Part shown: piece after piece, positions 1 through 8,373 of the stretch
Layout of the letters: every line of letters starts with the position of its first letter
Position numbering within the stretch: position 1 is the stretch's first letter
Source of the DNA: Saprospira grandis DSM 2844
Lineage (GTDB): Bacteria; Bacteroidota; Bacteroidia; Chitinophagales; Saprospiraceae
NCBI RefSeq assembly: GCF_000275825.1
Contig: NZ_JH719942.1
Coordinates: 3,003,669-3,067,668 of the forward strand
Length of the DNA: 64,000 bases
Direction: 5' to 3'
Made by a program: the position numbers and the translations under genes
Notes under the pieces: generated by a model
The model's input: the letters and a program-made list of their open reading frames with translations, nothing else
Told to the model about the DNA's origin: nothing
The model's database searches: none

Positions 1-110
1 TTCGCTCGGCCCTGCGGCAGCAAAGCTGCCTGGGTCTGGCGCTTCGCGCCCCTGCTGCCCATCCCTCAGCCGCTTCGCTTCGCTCGCCTGCGGCGGCTTT
101 GCCGCCTGTA
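1..110 (+). repeat. GC-rich modular hairpin repeat, copy 1 (head cut off by window edge)
   Basis: Only the core and tail are present: the CTCGGCCCT core, a GGCAGC/GCTGCC hairpin, GGTCTGG, a GCGC hairpin, the tail CATCCCTCAGCC and a closing GGCGGC/GCCGCC hairpin. The pieces and their order match the complete copy at 16850-16987. The head lies left of the window. Confidence 0.85.
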
Positions 111-136
111 GGACGCAAGGGAGCAAAAACATTCCC

Positions 137-163
137 TTGGCCAGCAAAAAAAAACTACTTTTG
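137..163 (+). promoter_or_regulatory. Bacteroidota-type promoter for the thioesterase operon
   Basis: A TTG at 137-139 and TACTTTTG at 156-163 match the Bacteroidota TTG / TAnnTTTG pattern. The -7 element lies 11 bp before the first ATG at 175. The 16-bp spacer is slightly short. Use of the second in-frame ATG (193) would give a more usual leader. Confidence 0.5.
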
Positions 164-174
164 CAGATCCTATA

Positions 175-630
175 ATGCAAAATCAAAAACAAATGTCAAA
201 AGAAAAGATCGCCTTTGTCAAGGCTCATGAAGGCCAACATATAGAAGGGAATATTAGTGGTTTGGGGGCTTGGCTCAATGCCAAAATTCTGTCTGTGAAT
301 GAAAAAACGGGCATGCTCCAACTAGAGTTTGAGGTCCGCCCCGATATGCTCAATCCTATGAGTAGCCTACATGGCGGGGCCATCTCGGCCATTTTGGATG
401 AAAGCATGGGTATGCAGCTCTTTGTGCTTTCAGAAGATCGGGCCTATTATGCCACTAGTCTACAACTAGATTTTGTGCGGGCCGCTTTTGAGGGGCAGAA
501 AGTCATTGCACAGCCCGAGCTCATCCGCATTGGTAAGCGCTCGGCCAATATGCGCTGCCTACTCCTAGATCAAGAGGGCAAAGTCTTGGCCCATGGCAGT
601 TCTAATTATCTTCAAATTCCCAGCAGCTAA
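175..630 (+). CDS. PaaI-family hotdog-fold thioesterase
   Basis: The 151-residue product has the hotdog thioesterase signature LHGGAISAILDE at residues 65-76, where family members place the HGG loop and the catalytic Asp/Glu. Length is usual for PaaI/YdiI-like acyl-CoA thioesterases, which cleave acyl- or aryl-CoA in the cytoplasm. The substrate cannot be told from sequence. There are two candidate starts, 175 and 193 (Met7); 193 lies further from the predicted -7 box and is equally plausible. The stop abuts the ATG of the next gene without a gap, so translation of the two is probably coupled. Confidence 0.85.
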   Translation: MQNQKQMSKEKIAFVKAHEGQHIEGNISGLGAWLNAKILSVNEKTGMLQLEFEVRPDMLNPMSSLHGGAISAILDESMGMQLFVLSEDRAYYATSLQLDFVRAAFEGQKVIAQPELIRIGKRSANMRCLLLDQEGKVLAHGSSNYLQIPSS

Positions 631-2013
631 ATGCGTTTTCTTCTTTTTATTATCCTCTTGCTGAGCTTAGGCCATCAGGCCCAAGCTCAGCTTCCTTATG
701 TCCGTATAGATAGCCTTATCCTCTCTGATCTGCAGGGGGGGAAGTTGCGGACCAAAGCCAAAACGGTGGCCGCCTATCTGCCTTTTAGTGTAGGCGATAG
801 CGTTCGACTCAATAATTTGCAAGAGCAGCTAGATTTGGCCCAACAAAGTCTACTCAATAGCCGCCTATTCAAAAGGGTGCTGCTCCGAGTAAAAGAATGG
901 GAGGGCAAAAGCATCATTCTAGGCATCGAACTAGATGAAAACCTAGGTATCTACCCTATCCCTATGCTCGAACTTGCCGACCGCAACTTTAATGTTTGGT
1001 GGAAAAGCTTCAACTTTGATCTCCGAAGGGTGAATTTGGGCCTTTGGGGCCTTTGGCGCAACCCCAGAGGCTATAACGATATGTTCAAACTGATTGGGCA
1101 AGTTGGCTATAGCCCTAAGGTCGAGTTGGTCTATCTCATGCCCCCGCTAGGCAACAAAAACGCTTGGGGCTATAGCATAGAGGGCCTTTGGTCCAATAAT
1201 AAAGAGCTAGCCTATGGAATAGCAGATAACAAACGCCTTTTTTATAGAGACCTCAACAGCAAAAGCGCTCAGTTTGACCGCCTCCGCTTTCGGGCAGGCC
1301 TCTATTTTCGCCAAGATGTCTGGAGCCAACAGCAACTGACCCTAGGCTTTCATAATTATGGGGTGAGCGATTCTATTTTTGCCCAAAATGCCGATTTCCT
1401 TTTGGGCAAAGCTCGCCAAAGAGATTTTCGCCTGCGCTATAGCTGGTCCAAGGACCGCAGAGATTTCCGAAACTACCCCTTTAAGGGCTATTACCTACAA
1501 GCCGAAACCGAGAAAAAAGGCCTGGGCATCTTCAATGAGCTCAATCAATGGACCTTGGGCGGACATCTGGGCTATTACCATAAGTTTGGCGGTGGCTACT
1601 GGAGTGTAGGCGGCCAATTGAGTGGTAAACTGAGCTTGCTCCGACAAAAGCAAGCCTTTTTTGAACAAGAGGCCCTAGGTTTTGAAGAGGAATTGGTGCG
1701 GGGTAACCAATATTATGTAATTTATGGACAAGATTATTTGCTCTGGCGCAGCGATATCAATGTCAAATTGATGGAATGGGGCGAGGCGAAAACGCCTTTT
1801 ATGGCCCTGCATCTGCGTTATCATCTAGATTATGGCTATGTTTGGGATCGTTTTTATCAGCAGCAGGGCAGTTTGGTCAATCGCTCGCTTTGGGGGACTG
1901 GCCCCGCCATTGACCTCGGCCTGATGCAGTACCGCTTTGTGCTCCAATTTGAATATAGCCTCAACCAATCCAAAGAAACAGCCTTCTTTTTTCGCCTCAA
2001 AATGAATCTCTAG
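631..2013 (+). CDS. Outer-membrane POTRA/beta-barrel protein (Omp85-like)
   Basis: The 460-residue protein starts with a signal peptide ending around AQAQ (residue 20). Residues ~25-105 read like one POTRA-type domain, including a GD.VRLNNLQEQLD segment followed by LFKRVLLRV. The rest is rich in alternating aromatic and polar strands, typical of a 16-stranded barrel of the surface-antigen D15 group. This suggests an outer-membrane BamA/TamA-type protein. It is shorter than BamA and has only one visible POTRA domain, so an assembly or two-partner transporter role cannot be separated. It starts directly after the thioesterase stop (TAAATG) and is followed 4 bp later by NAD kinase. Confidence 0.7.
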   Translation: MRFLLFIILLLSLGHQAQAQLPYVRIDSLILSDLQGGKLRTKAKTVAAYLPFSVGDSVRLNNLQEQLDLAQQSLLNSRLFKRVLLRVKEWEGKSIILGIELDENLGIYPIPMLELADRNFNVWWKSFNFDLRRVNLGLWGLWRNPRGYNDMFKLIGQVGYSPKVELVYLMPPLGNKNAWGYSIEGLWSNNKELAYGIADNKRLFYRDLNSKSAQFDRLRFRAGLYFRQDVWSQQQLTLGFHNYGVSDSIFAQNADFLLGKARQRDFRLRYSWSKDRRDFRNYPFKGYYLQAETEKKGLGIFNELNQWTLGGHLGYYHKFGGGYWSVGGQLSGKLSLLRQKQAFFEQEALGFEEELVRGNQYYVIYGQDYLLWRSDINVKLMEWGEAKTPFMALHLRYHLDYGYVWDRFYQQQGSLVNRSLWGTGPAIDLGLMQYRFVLQFEYSLNQSKETAFFFRLKMNL

Positions 2014-2017
2014 CCCT

Positions 2018-2905
2018 ATGCGTATCGCTCTGTTTAGCCGCTTTCTAAAAAAGGAACAACAGCAGTTGGTCCAAGAGGTCTTTGATGCCCTCGCCCGCCG
2101 CCCCGAATGGGAACTCTATATTTATCAAGAGTACTATGATTCTTTTATGGGCCGTATTAAAATCAATAATTCTTTCCATTGTTTCCAAACGCATGAGGAT
2201 TTCCGTGAGGCCGAACTCGATTGCTGTATTACTTTGGGCGGAGATGGGACGATTCTAGAAGCCGTGACTTATGTCCGCGATACAGGCGTGCCCATTTTGG
2301 GCCTCAATATGGGCCGCCTAGGCTTTTTGGCCATGATCGAAAAGCACCGAATAGAAGAGAGTTTACAAGCTTTTGAGCAAGGCGCTTTGGTAGAAGATAA
2401 ACGGGTGCTTTTGCAGCTAGAGTCTTCTAGCCCCCTCTTTGGTAGCGCCAATTTTGCCCTCAATGATTTCGCTATCCTCAAGCGAGATACCTCTTCTATG
2501 GTTATTATTCACACTTACGTAAATGGCGAGTTTCTCAATTCTTATTGGGCCGATGGGATTATTGTGGCCAGCCCCACGGGCTCTACGGGCTACTCTCTGA
2601 GCTGTGGGGGACCCATCATTTTTCCCCGCTCTGGCAATTTTATCATCACGCCCGTTGCCCCGCATAACCTAAATGTCCGCCCCATCGTCCTTTCCGATGA
2701 TGTGGTCATCTCTTTTGAGGTGGAGGGCCGAGCCGAGCATTTTCTCTGCACCCTAGATTCTCGCTATCGGGCCATTCAGGCCAGCTGTCAGCTGGCGATC
2801 CGCAAATGCGATTTCCAAACGACTTTGCTCCGCCCCGATGATCGCAACTTTTTGTACATGATCCGCAAAAAGCTACATTGGGGGACCGATTCTCGGAATG
2901 GTTAG
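2018..2905 (+). CDS. nadK: NAD kinase
   Basis: The 295-residue cytoplasmic enzyme phosphorylates NAD+ at the 2' position to make NADP+. The family GGDGT motif is at residues 74-78, the NAD-binding Asn-Asp pair at 149-150, and the glycine-rich SPTGSTGYS motif at 185-193. The ITPVAPHNLNVRP segment that follows is also diagnostic. Length is normal. It is the last gene of a three-gene plus-strand run and converges on the flavin-reductase gene only 10 bp away. Confidence 0.96.
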   Translation: MRIALFSRFLKKEQQQLVQEVFDALARRPEWELYIYQEYYDSFMGRIKINNSFHCFQTHEDFREAELDCCITLGGDGTILEAVTYVRDTGVPILGLNMGRLGFLAMIEKHRIEESLQAFEQGALVEDKRVLLQLESSSPLFGSANFALNDFAILKRDTSSMVIIHTYVNGEFLNSYWADGIIVASPTGSTGYSLSCGGPIIFPRSGNFIITPVAPHNLNVRPIVLSDDVVISFEVEGRAEHFLCTLDSRYRAIQASCQLAIRKCDFQTTLLRPDDRNFLYMIRKKLHWGTDSRNG

Positions 2906-2915
2906 GGGCCTCCGC

Positions 2916-3545
2916 CTATTGCTTAGGCTTAGCATAAGGCAGGCGCTGCAACTGCTCCGTTTTATGGTAGCTATCTAAACCCGAAATACAAACGGCCTGC
3001 ATTTTCTCCAAATCAATTTGTCCAGTTGCTTCATCAAAGGCGGCTTGGGGCAGCTCTACGTATTCTATGGCGGCAACAATGAGGTAGGTCCCATTTTTTA
3101 TGATGGGGATTTCCTCTTCTAGCCGCAAGCCTATTTTTAACTGGGCCTCTTGGACAAAAGGAGCTGGAAAATCACCAATGTATTGAGGGTGTAAGCCCGT
3201 GGCCTCAAATTCTGATACCCCATCGGGATAACGGGCCGAGCTATGATGGGCCTGCTCATAAATGCCCTGATGCACCTGATTGAGACTAAAGTATTTTTGC
3301 TGCCGAATATTGCGCAGACTATGGCGAACCACATCCGCCGTAAAGGGCCGAGAAATAAGGCCAATGAGGGCCGGATTGGCCCCCAAATGGACCGCAGAAC
3401 TAAAAATGGCCAGGTTCTCTTGGCCCTCAGCCGAAATACTGCCCACCAAATTGCCCGACTTAAACCCCGATAGATGGTTGACAAAGGTGGTGCGCTGCCG
3501 CTTGGGTAAGTTGGCAATCTCTTGAGCCTGAAACGTTTTGATCAT
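2916..3545 (-). CDS. Flavin reductase-like FMN-binding split-barrel protein
   Basis: The 209-residue protein has the layout of the flavin reductase-like domain: a GNLVGSIS strand, an NLAIFSSAVHLGANPALIG stretch where FMN contacts usually lie, and a THxxxR-like region replaced here by SRPFTADVVRHSLRNI. Family members bind FMN and reduce free flavin or act as small oxidoreductases; a partner monooxygenase is not visible nearby. The C-terminal tail (KTEQLQRLPYAKPKQ) is typical of Bacteroidota homologues. It is transcribed away from the aspS side, with one repeat copy between them. Confidence 0.75.
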   Translation of the reverse strand: MIKTFQAQEIANLPKRQRTTFVNHLSGFKSGNLVGSISAEGQENLAIFSSAVHLGANPALIGLISRPFTADVVRHSLRNIRQQKYFSLNQVHQGIYEQAHHSSARYPDGVSEFEATGLHPQYIGDFPAPFVQEAQLKIGLRLEEEIPIIKNGTYLIVAAIEYVELPQAAFDEATGQIDLEKMQAVCISGLDSYHKTEQLQRLPYAKPKQ

Positions 3546-3589
3546 AAGCTGTGTCTATTAAATAATTTTTTGGTGGTGTAGGGCTTCTA

Positions 3590-3777
3590 CAGGCCCGATA
3601 GGGCCGCAGGCTGAGGGGCTGTAGCAGGGCCGCCGCAGGCGGCAGACCGAGGTGCTGAAAGCGCCGAAGGGCCGAGCGAACAGCGAGCTGCGACAACCAG
3701 CCCCTATAGGGGCGCCAGTTCGATGACCAACGGGAATAAATGGCCCGACCCGACCGAAGGGAGGGGCAGCCCCAAAA
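3590..3777 (-). repeat. GC-rich modular hairpin repeat, copy 2 (GGCTG/CAGCC type, with submodule)
   Basis: Read on the minus strand: head GGGGCTGCC, first hairpin, then an inserted ~50-base submodule (ATTCCCGTTGGTCATCGAAC, hairpin, GGTTGTCG), then the GCAGCTCGC...CTCGGCCCT core, hairpins, GGTCTG and tail CTCAGCC. It fills most of the 377-bp gap between aspS and the flavin reductase gene. Confidence 0.9.
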
Positions 3778-3864
3778 CATCCTACTAATAAGCAGAGAAC
3801 AGCTAAAGGCAAAAAATGTTAGGCAAAATGAAGCTAAGCGCTAAAAACTGCAGTAGGGGAGGGC

Positions 3865-3901
3865 AAAGAAAAACGCCCACTACTATAGGGTAGCGGGCGT
3901 T
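3865..3901 (-). terminator. Rho-independent terminator of aspS
   Basis: On the minus strand a 12-bp stem (AACGCCCGCTAC / GTAGTGGGCGTT, one G-T pair) is followed directly by TTTTTC. It lies 22 bp past the aspS stop. Confidence 0.85.
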
Positions 3902-3922
3902 CATTTTTATGCTTGAATTAGC

Positions 3923-5713
3923 TTATTTGGCCTCTTCTTTTTTGGGAACCACTTGAAGTTGTAGCTCTTCCCATTGTTCGGGCATGATAGGCGCGGGAGA
4001 ACCCATCATGGGGTCTTTGGCCTGTTGGTTGAGCGGGAAAGCAATCACCTCGCGGATATTCTCCTTATCGGCAAAAATCATCACCATACGATCGAGGCCA
4101 GGAGCGATACCACCATGAGGGGGTGCGCCATATTTGAAGGCCGAGATCATATGGCCAAAGCGTTCATTGACCACCTCGCGGCTATAGCCAACGATATCAA
4201 AAGCCTTGTACATAATGTCGGGGCGGTGGTTACGGATAGCGCCAGAAGAGAGCTCGATACCATTACAAACAATATCGTATTGGTAGGCGAGGACATCGCC
4301 ATAATTGCCAGAAGCGGCGGCTTGATCTAGGGCCTCCATTTCGCCCTGAGGCATAGAGAAGGGGTTGTGTGAGAAGTCCCATTTTTCGGCTTCCTCATCA
4401 TACTCGTACATGGGGAAATCCACGATCCAGCAGAAGGCCAGGGTATCCTCATCGGCCAAGCCCATTTGTTGGGCCACCCAAACGCGGATGTGTCCAAGGG
4501 CTTTATTGACCAAATTGCGACCGCCTGCCATTAAAATGACGGCATCGCCAGTTTTGGCGCCCATCTGCTCGGCAATAGCGGCAATTTCTTCTTCGCTGAG
4601 AGGTTTGGCCACAGAGCCTTTTACTTCCCCATCCTTATATTGTAGGTAACCGATACCAAAAGCGCCTTTGGCTTTGGCCTCTTTTTGGGCCTTGTCAAAG
4701 AACTTGCGAGATTGGCTGGCACCGCCTTCTACCAAAATAGCCTTGACCACTTGGCCGGTCTTAAACATCTCTTGATAGACCTTAAAACCAGAATGCTCAA
4801 ACAAGGGCGTGAGCTCCTTCATCTTCATCTCGAAGCGGATATCGGGCTTATCAGAGCCGTACCATTCCATCGAGTCATTAAACTTGATCCGAGGGAAGGG
4901 AAACTGCTGCATTTTCTTTTTGGTCACCTTGGGCAAGAGGTATTCATACATCTCTTCCAAAAGGGCAAACAGCTCATCTTGCTCAACAAAGGCCATTTCC
5001 ATATCTAGCTGATAGAACTCTCCGGGAGAGCGGTCTGCACGGGCGTTTTCGTCACGGAAGCAGGGCGCAATCTGGAAATATTTATCAATACCAGAGCACA
5101 TCAATAGCTGCTTATACTGCTGAGGAGCTTGAGGGAGGGCATAAAATTGGCCGGGATAAAGGCGAGAGGGCACCACATAATCGCGGGCACCTTCGGGCGA
5201 AGAAGCGGTAAGAATAGGCGTTTGGATTTCCAAAAAGCCTTTTTGGGCCAAAAAAGTACGGATCTCCATCATCAACTTAAAGCGCAACTTGAGGGCTTCT
5301 TGCAGCTCGCTGCGGCGCAGGTCGATAAAGCGATACTTCAGGCGAAGGTCTTCATTGGGTTGCTCATGCAACTGAAAAGGGAGTTGTTCCACCAAAGAAT
5401 CGATGGTCAATTCTTGCACTTCCACCTCAATTTCTCCGGTGGCCATATCGGGGTTCACATCTTTTCCACGAGAGCGCACAATTCCTTTTACAAGGATAAC
5501 GCTTTCGGGTTTGAGGCTGCGGGCGAGCTCAAACGCCTGGCCTTGTTCCTCCGAAAAAACCAATTGGGTCTTGCCGTAATGGTCGCGAATCGTAATAAAA
5601 GACAGCGATTTACTGAGGTGGCGGATATCGGCCACCCAACCCGCTAGGCGCACCTCTTGTTCTAGCTGGCTAGCATTCAATTCATTACAATGATGTGATC
5701 TATATTTTGACAT
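3923..5713 (-). CDS. aspS: Aspartate-tRNA ligase
   Basis: The 596-residue class II synthetase charges tRNA-Asp. It has an N-terminal OB anticodon-binding domain (about 1-105), the class II catalytic core with motif 2 (FRDEN..ADRSPGEFYQLDMEM), a bacterial GAD insertion domain (about residues 290-420) and motif 3 (GLDRMVM) near the C-terminus. Full bacterial length and no missing key residues. The start at 5713 gives the standard MSKYRSHHC..L N-terminus. It ends at its own terminator. Confidence 0.97.
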   Translation of the reverse strand: MSKYRSHHCNELNASQLEQEVRLAGWVADIRHLSKSLSFITIRDHYGKTQLVFSEEQGQAFELARSLKPESVILVKGIVRSRGKDVNPDMATGEIEVEVQELTIDSLVEQLPFQLHEQPNEDLRLKYRFIDLRRSELQEALKLRFKLMMEIRTFLAQKGFLEIQTPILTASSPEGARDYVVPSRLYPGQFYALPQAPQQYKQLLMCSGIDKYFQIAPCFRDENARADRSPGEFYQLDMEMAFVEQDELFALLEEMYEYLLPKVTKKKMQQFPFPRIKFNDSMEWYGSDKPDIRFEMKMKELTPLFEHSGFKVYQEMFKTGQVVKAILVEGGASQSRKFFDKAQKEAKAKGAFGIGYLQYKDGEVKGSVAKPLSEEEIAAIAEQMGAKTGDAVILMAGGRNLVNKALGHIRVWVAQQMGLADEDTLAFCWIVDFPMYEYDEEAEKWDFSHNPFSMPQGEMEALDQAAASGNYGDVLAYQYDIVCNGIELSSGAIRNHRPDIMYKAFDIVGYSREVVNERFGHMISAFKYGAPPHGGIAPGLDRMVMIFADKENIREVIAFPLNQQAKDPMMGSPAPIMPEQWEELQLQVVPKKEEAK

Positions 5714-5839
5714 CTCTTGACATTCTTTTCAAAGTGTAGAAAAACGGCCCAAAAATGCGTTTTTTTTGGGCTTTTTTCAAATCTGTCTGCCCTTAATGCG
5801 CAACAAAAATAAAATTCTGCTGTTTTCGAGGGATTTTTT

Positions 5840-5980
5840 GGGGCCTCCGCCTCGCTTTGCTCGTCGGCGCTACGTTTTGCAGCTCGCTGTTCGCTCGGCC
5901 CTGCAGCCGCCTCTGGCGGCTTTGGTCTGCGGCTTTGCCGCACTGCTTCACATCGCTAGGCCAGTCGCTTCGCTCCTCTA
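5840..5980 (+). repeat. GC-rich modular hairpin repeat, copy 3 (GGCCT/AGGCC type)
   Basis: Head GGGGCCTCC follows a T-tract. Then come a CTCG hairpin, a GCAGCTCGC...CTCGGCCCT core, an AGCCGCC/GGCGGCT hairpin, GGTCTG, a CGGC/GCCG hairpin, and tail CATCGCTAGGCC. Its far end touches the stop codon of the phosphopantetheinyl transferase gene. Confidence 0.9.
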
Positions 5981-6610
5981 GATGCACCAAATCAGGCGAT
6001 GTTGTTGGGGGAGGGGCAGGGCTTCTAGGGCAAATTCTACTTGGCCTTTTGGGCCATGATAGCGGGCGCTAAAGCGGCCGGGCAGTTGGAGCATTTCTGG
6101 GGGGTAATCAATAGAGAGATGTTCTCTAAAATCAATACCGCCTCCGCCCATAGCTTTAAACAAAGCCTCTTTGGCCGACCAGATATTGGCTAGGGCTTCT
6201 AGGTATTCTTCTTTGGGCCGTTCTTGCAGGGCCTGTAATTTATCGGGCAGAATAAATTTATGGGCAATTCGGGCCAGTTGGGCCCCTCTTGGTCCTTCTA
6301 CATCTAGGCCGGGCCTTGGGCCCGCCATCGTCAGGGCCGAAAAGCCCTTACAATGACTCATTGAAATAGCTTTATTATGTATAAAAGGGCGGCCTTGGGC
6401 ATCTTTTGTCAATGACAAAAGCGCAGGCCGTCCAAAAACCTCCTGTAACAGCAATCGGCTGCTACAGTAGGCTAGGGCGGCTTGCGCTTGTTGGGGAATT
6501 TGGGCCAATAGGCTTTGGGGCAAAGCCGCTTTTAGTTGGTCCAAAGGCTCAGTTTGCTCCCAAACCCAAAGTTGGGAAACCCCTAGTTTTCGCTCTAAGA
6601 TAATAGGCAT
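5978..6610 (-). CDS. 4'-phosphopantetheinyl transferase (Sfp superfamily)
   Basis: The 210-residue protein has the superfamily motifs in order: an SHC segment at 85-87, GLDVE at 101-105 (Mg2+-binding Asp and Glu) and WSAKEALFKA at 144-153. These enzymes move phosphopantetheine from CoA onto carrier proteins of fatty-acid, polyketide or peptide synthases. The ~210-residue length suits a Sfp/AcpT-type enzyme rather than the shorter AcpS. No carrier protein gene is nearby. Its ATG is at 6610, immediately after the stop of the upstream small gene, so the two are probably cotranscribed. Confidence 0.85.
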   Translation of the reverse strand: MPIILERKLGVSQLWVWEQTEPLDQLKAALPQSLLAQIPQQAQAALAYCSSRLLLQEVFGRPALLSLTKDAQGRPFIHNKAISMSHCKGFSALTMAGPRPGLDVEGPRGAQLARIAHKFILPDKLQALQERPKEEYLEALANIWSAKEALFKAMGGGGIDFREHLSIDYPPEMLQLPGRFSARYHGPKGQVEFALEALPLPQQHRLIWCI

Positions 6611-6973
6611 TTACTCTAGTAGATTCGGATAGGTTCTAAATTGAACAAAGTTGAATTTTACGGTCTTGCTGCCGTCTTCTTCCTCTAGCACAATGCGTTC
6701 TGTTGTGCTGGCCACACACTGCAAGCCTTCAGCTTGCAGCTTGCGGGCCAGGCAGGCCGTGAAGGTCATCTCGCCCATGAGGTGGACGATTTTTGGGGCT
6801 AGTTGGACCACTTTGTTCTTGTAGGTTTCGGCCATTTCTTCTACTTCTGCTGTCGTTGCCGCAGGAGGGATGTTTGGAAAGGGGAGATCTTGTAGTTGGC
6901 CGTATTGCTGGGCCGTTGTCAGTTGTTTGCCGCTCCAGCGGCTGCTTGGGTGGTTAGATAAATTGAGGAACAT
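6611..6973 (-). CDS. Small protein paired with CARF nuclease (possible CRISPR-signalling accessory)
   Basis: The 120-residue protein opens with a hydrophobic strand and polar loop (MFLNLSNHPSSRWS), has a DLPFPNIPP segment, and a second half with VHLMGEMTFTACLARKL followed by CVASTTER. This alternation of strand, loop and helix suggests a compact Rossmann-like alpha/beta fold. I recall similar proteins as uncharacterised, but cannot name a family with certainty. It lies 18 bp downstream of a CARF-domain nuclease on the same strand and abuts the next gene. That placement would fit a small regulator of cyclic-oligoadenylate signalling such as a ring nuclease. That role is inference only. Confidence 0.8.
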   Translation of the reverse strand: MFLNLSNHPSSRWSGKQLTTAQQYGQLQDLPFPNIPPAATTAEVEEMAETYKNKVVQLAPKIVHLMGEMTFTACLARKLQAEGLQCVASTTERIVLEEEDGSKTVKFNFVQFRTYPNLLE

Positions 6974-6991
6974 AATAAAGGTTTTTTTGTT

Positions 6992-8044
6992 TTATTTAAT
7001 TTTTAGAATACTATCTATATCTATAGCTTCGGCTAGTTCTTGCGCAAAGAAGGTCTGTACATTTTGTTCCTTGTCTAGGACGTTAATGCGTTTTTTAGAA
7101 CTAGCGGCGGGGTGAATAGGACAGGCTACGGCAAGAAAATTATTGGCATTGAGTCCAAGGTTTTGGCTAAGGGCTGCGGCCTTATAAATAGCGGGGTAGA
7201 TCATTGTTTTGCCGGGGAATTTTTTTTGTTCATTTCCTTCGCCATGGAGTGCTTTACACTCAATAATATAGAGCTGATCATTTTTAAGAAAGACAATATC
7301 GAGTTCGTTGCCATCTTCATTGCCTCTTTTTTTCCCATCGAGAGGTTTAAACTCAAGTCCGCAGGCAATTTGCTGATCTTCGAGTTGGTACTTTTGTTTG
7401 ACAAAATTATAGATAATCTCTTCCCAAAAGTCGCCTGATTTTGGCAGCTTCGCCATTTTTATTGCTTGGTTTTTATTAAAGTTATCGGCTTGTAGTTGGG
7501 TCCAGATTTCTTCTACTTGAGTGGGGCTAAGTTTTGGGGCCTGAGGTTTAATTTTGTAGCCATAAGCGCCAAAATACTCTTTAAGTGTAAAATCGAGCTG
7601 AGCAATTTTTTTACTTTTTGCGCTGGGGTAGATTTTGTGTAACAGCTTTCCGCCAAAAGGCATATAATAGCTTCCTAATTGTACAGCTTTAGTTGTTTTG
7701 CTATGTTTCTTAAAGCTGTCTTGGGCGGCCATGGCCATCATTTTGGTGCCGCCGGTAAGGTGGAGCCAAAACTTTTGTGCATTTTGATTTTGTTTTTGGG
7801 CCAGCTGCTGAGCCAGATCTTTTTTGGCTTGTACATAAGACTCTGCGTCTATTTTCCAAAGTTCGTATTCTCCTTCCTTTAGGCCGAGGGCCTCTATGAG
7901 GTGGAGATGAAACTTGTTTTTTTCTGTAAAATCGCTCCCAATTAAGATATAGCGTTGGATGGGGCTATTTTGGGCCTTGAGCAATTTGACAAAAGAAAGA
8001 TTGGGCAAAGCCTGTTTAGATAAAAGTAAGACGACAGTATTCAT
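6992..8044 (-). CDS. CARF domain-PD-(D/E)XK nuclease (DUF1887, Card1/Can2-like)
   Basis: The 350-residue protein has an N-terminal CARF-type Rossmann domain with the ligand-binding signature LTGGTKMMAMAA at 96-107. A linker follows, then a C-terminal PD-(D/E)XK nuclease domain: SGDFWEE at 203-209, GNELDIVF at 245-252 and the catalytic IIECKA at 260-265. Card1 and Can2, which share this architecture, are activated by cyclic tetra-adenylate from type III CRISPR complexes and cut nucleic acids. No cas10, csm/cmr gene or CRISPR array is in this window, so the nuclease is either far from its signal source or responds to something else. It heads a likely operon with the next small gene. Confidence 0.88.
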   Translation of the reverse strand: MNTVVLLLSKQALPNLSFVKLLKAQNSPIQRYILIGSDFTEKNKFHLHLIEALGLKEGEYELWKIDAESYVQAKKDLAQQLAQKQNQNAQKFWLHLTGGTKMMAMAAQDSFKKHSKTTKAVQLGSYYMPFGGKLLHKIYPSAKSKKIAQLDFTLKEYFGAYGYKIKPQAPKLSPTQVEEIWTQLQADNFNKNQAIKMAKLPKSGDFWEEIIYNFVKQKYQLEDQQIACGLEFKPLDGKKRGNEDGNELDIVFLKNDQLYIIECKALHGEGNEQKKFPGKTMIYPAIYKAAALSQNLGLNANNFLAVACPIHPAASSKKRINVLDKEQNVQTFFAQELAEAIDIDSILKIK

Positions 8045-8058
8045 AATTAAATTTTTCT

Positions 8059-8089
8059 AAAAGCTACGCAAAAAAACTAAATCTTTCAA
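8059..8089 (-). promoter_or_regulatory. Possible promoter of the CARF nuclease operon
   Basis: On the minus strand a TTG (8087-8089) and TAGCTTTT (8059-8066) are 20 bp apart, 15 bp before the ATG. The last base of the -7 box departs from TAnnTTTG. Confidence 0.4.
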
Positions 8090-8153
8090 AAGCTGGCAAG
8101 AGCAAAGAAAACGCAAGTTTGTCCAGCCTATATGGAAACTTATATTTTTTGAT

Positions 8154-8187
8154 AAAAAAAGGGGCAAAACCTAAGTTTTGCCCCTTT
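8154..8187 (-). terminator. Terminator downstream of the TPM operon and its repeat copy
   Basis: A 13-bp perfect stem (AAAGGGGCAAAAC / GTTTTGCCCCTTT) has a 4-base loop and a T-run on the minus strand. It lies beyond the repeat copy, so transcripts from the TPM genes would include that copy. The rest of the 328-bp gap shows nothing further. Confidence 0.8.
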
Positions 8188-8197
8188 CTTGGGTCTA

Positions 8198-8355
8198 GCA
8201 GGCGCGAAGCGCCGCAGGCTGAGGGGCTGTAGCAGGGCCGCCGAAGGCGGCAGACCAAAGGCTTTTGAAGCAAAGCGAAAAAGCCTGCAGGGCCGAGCAG
8301 ACCTGCGAGCTGCGAAATGGCCCGACCCAAGGCCGAAGGCCGCAGGGGCAGCCCC
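8198..8355 (-). repeat. GC-rich modular hairpin repeat, copy 4 (GGCTG/CAGCC type)
   Basis: Minus strand: head GGGGCTGCC after a T-tract, CCTGCGG hairpin, GGGCC..TTCGCAGCTCGCAGGTCTGC core variant, CTCGGCCCT, a hairpin of AGGCTTTTTC type, GGTCTG, CCGCC hairpin, tail CTCAGCC, and a final GGCGCTTCGCGCC hairpin. Confidence 0.9.
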
Positions 8356-8373
8356 AAAAAAAGAATAAAAAAC

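Noticed and set aside
5129-5647. 172-codon plus-strand frame within aspS
   Set aside because: Antisense to conserved aspS coding sequence; no independent features.
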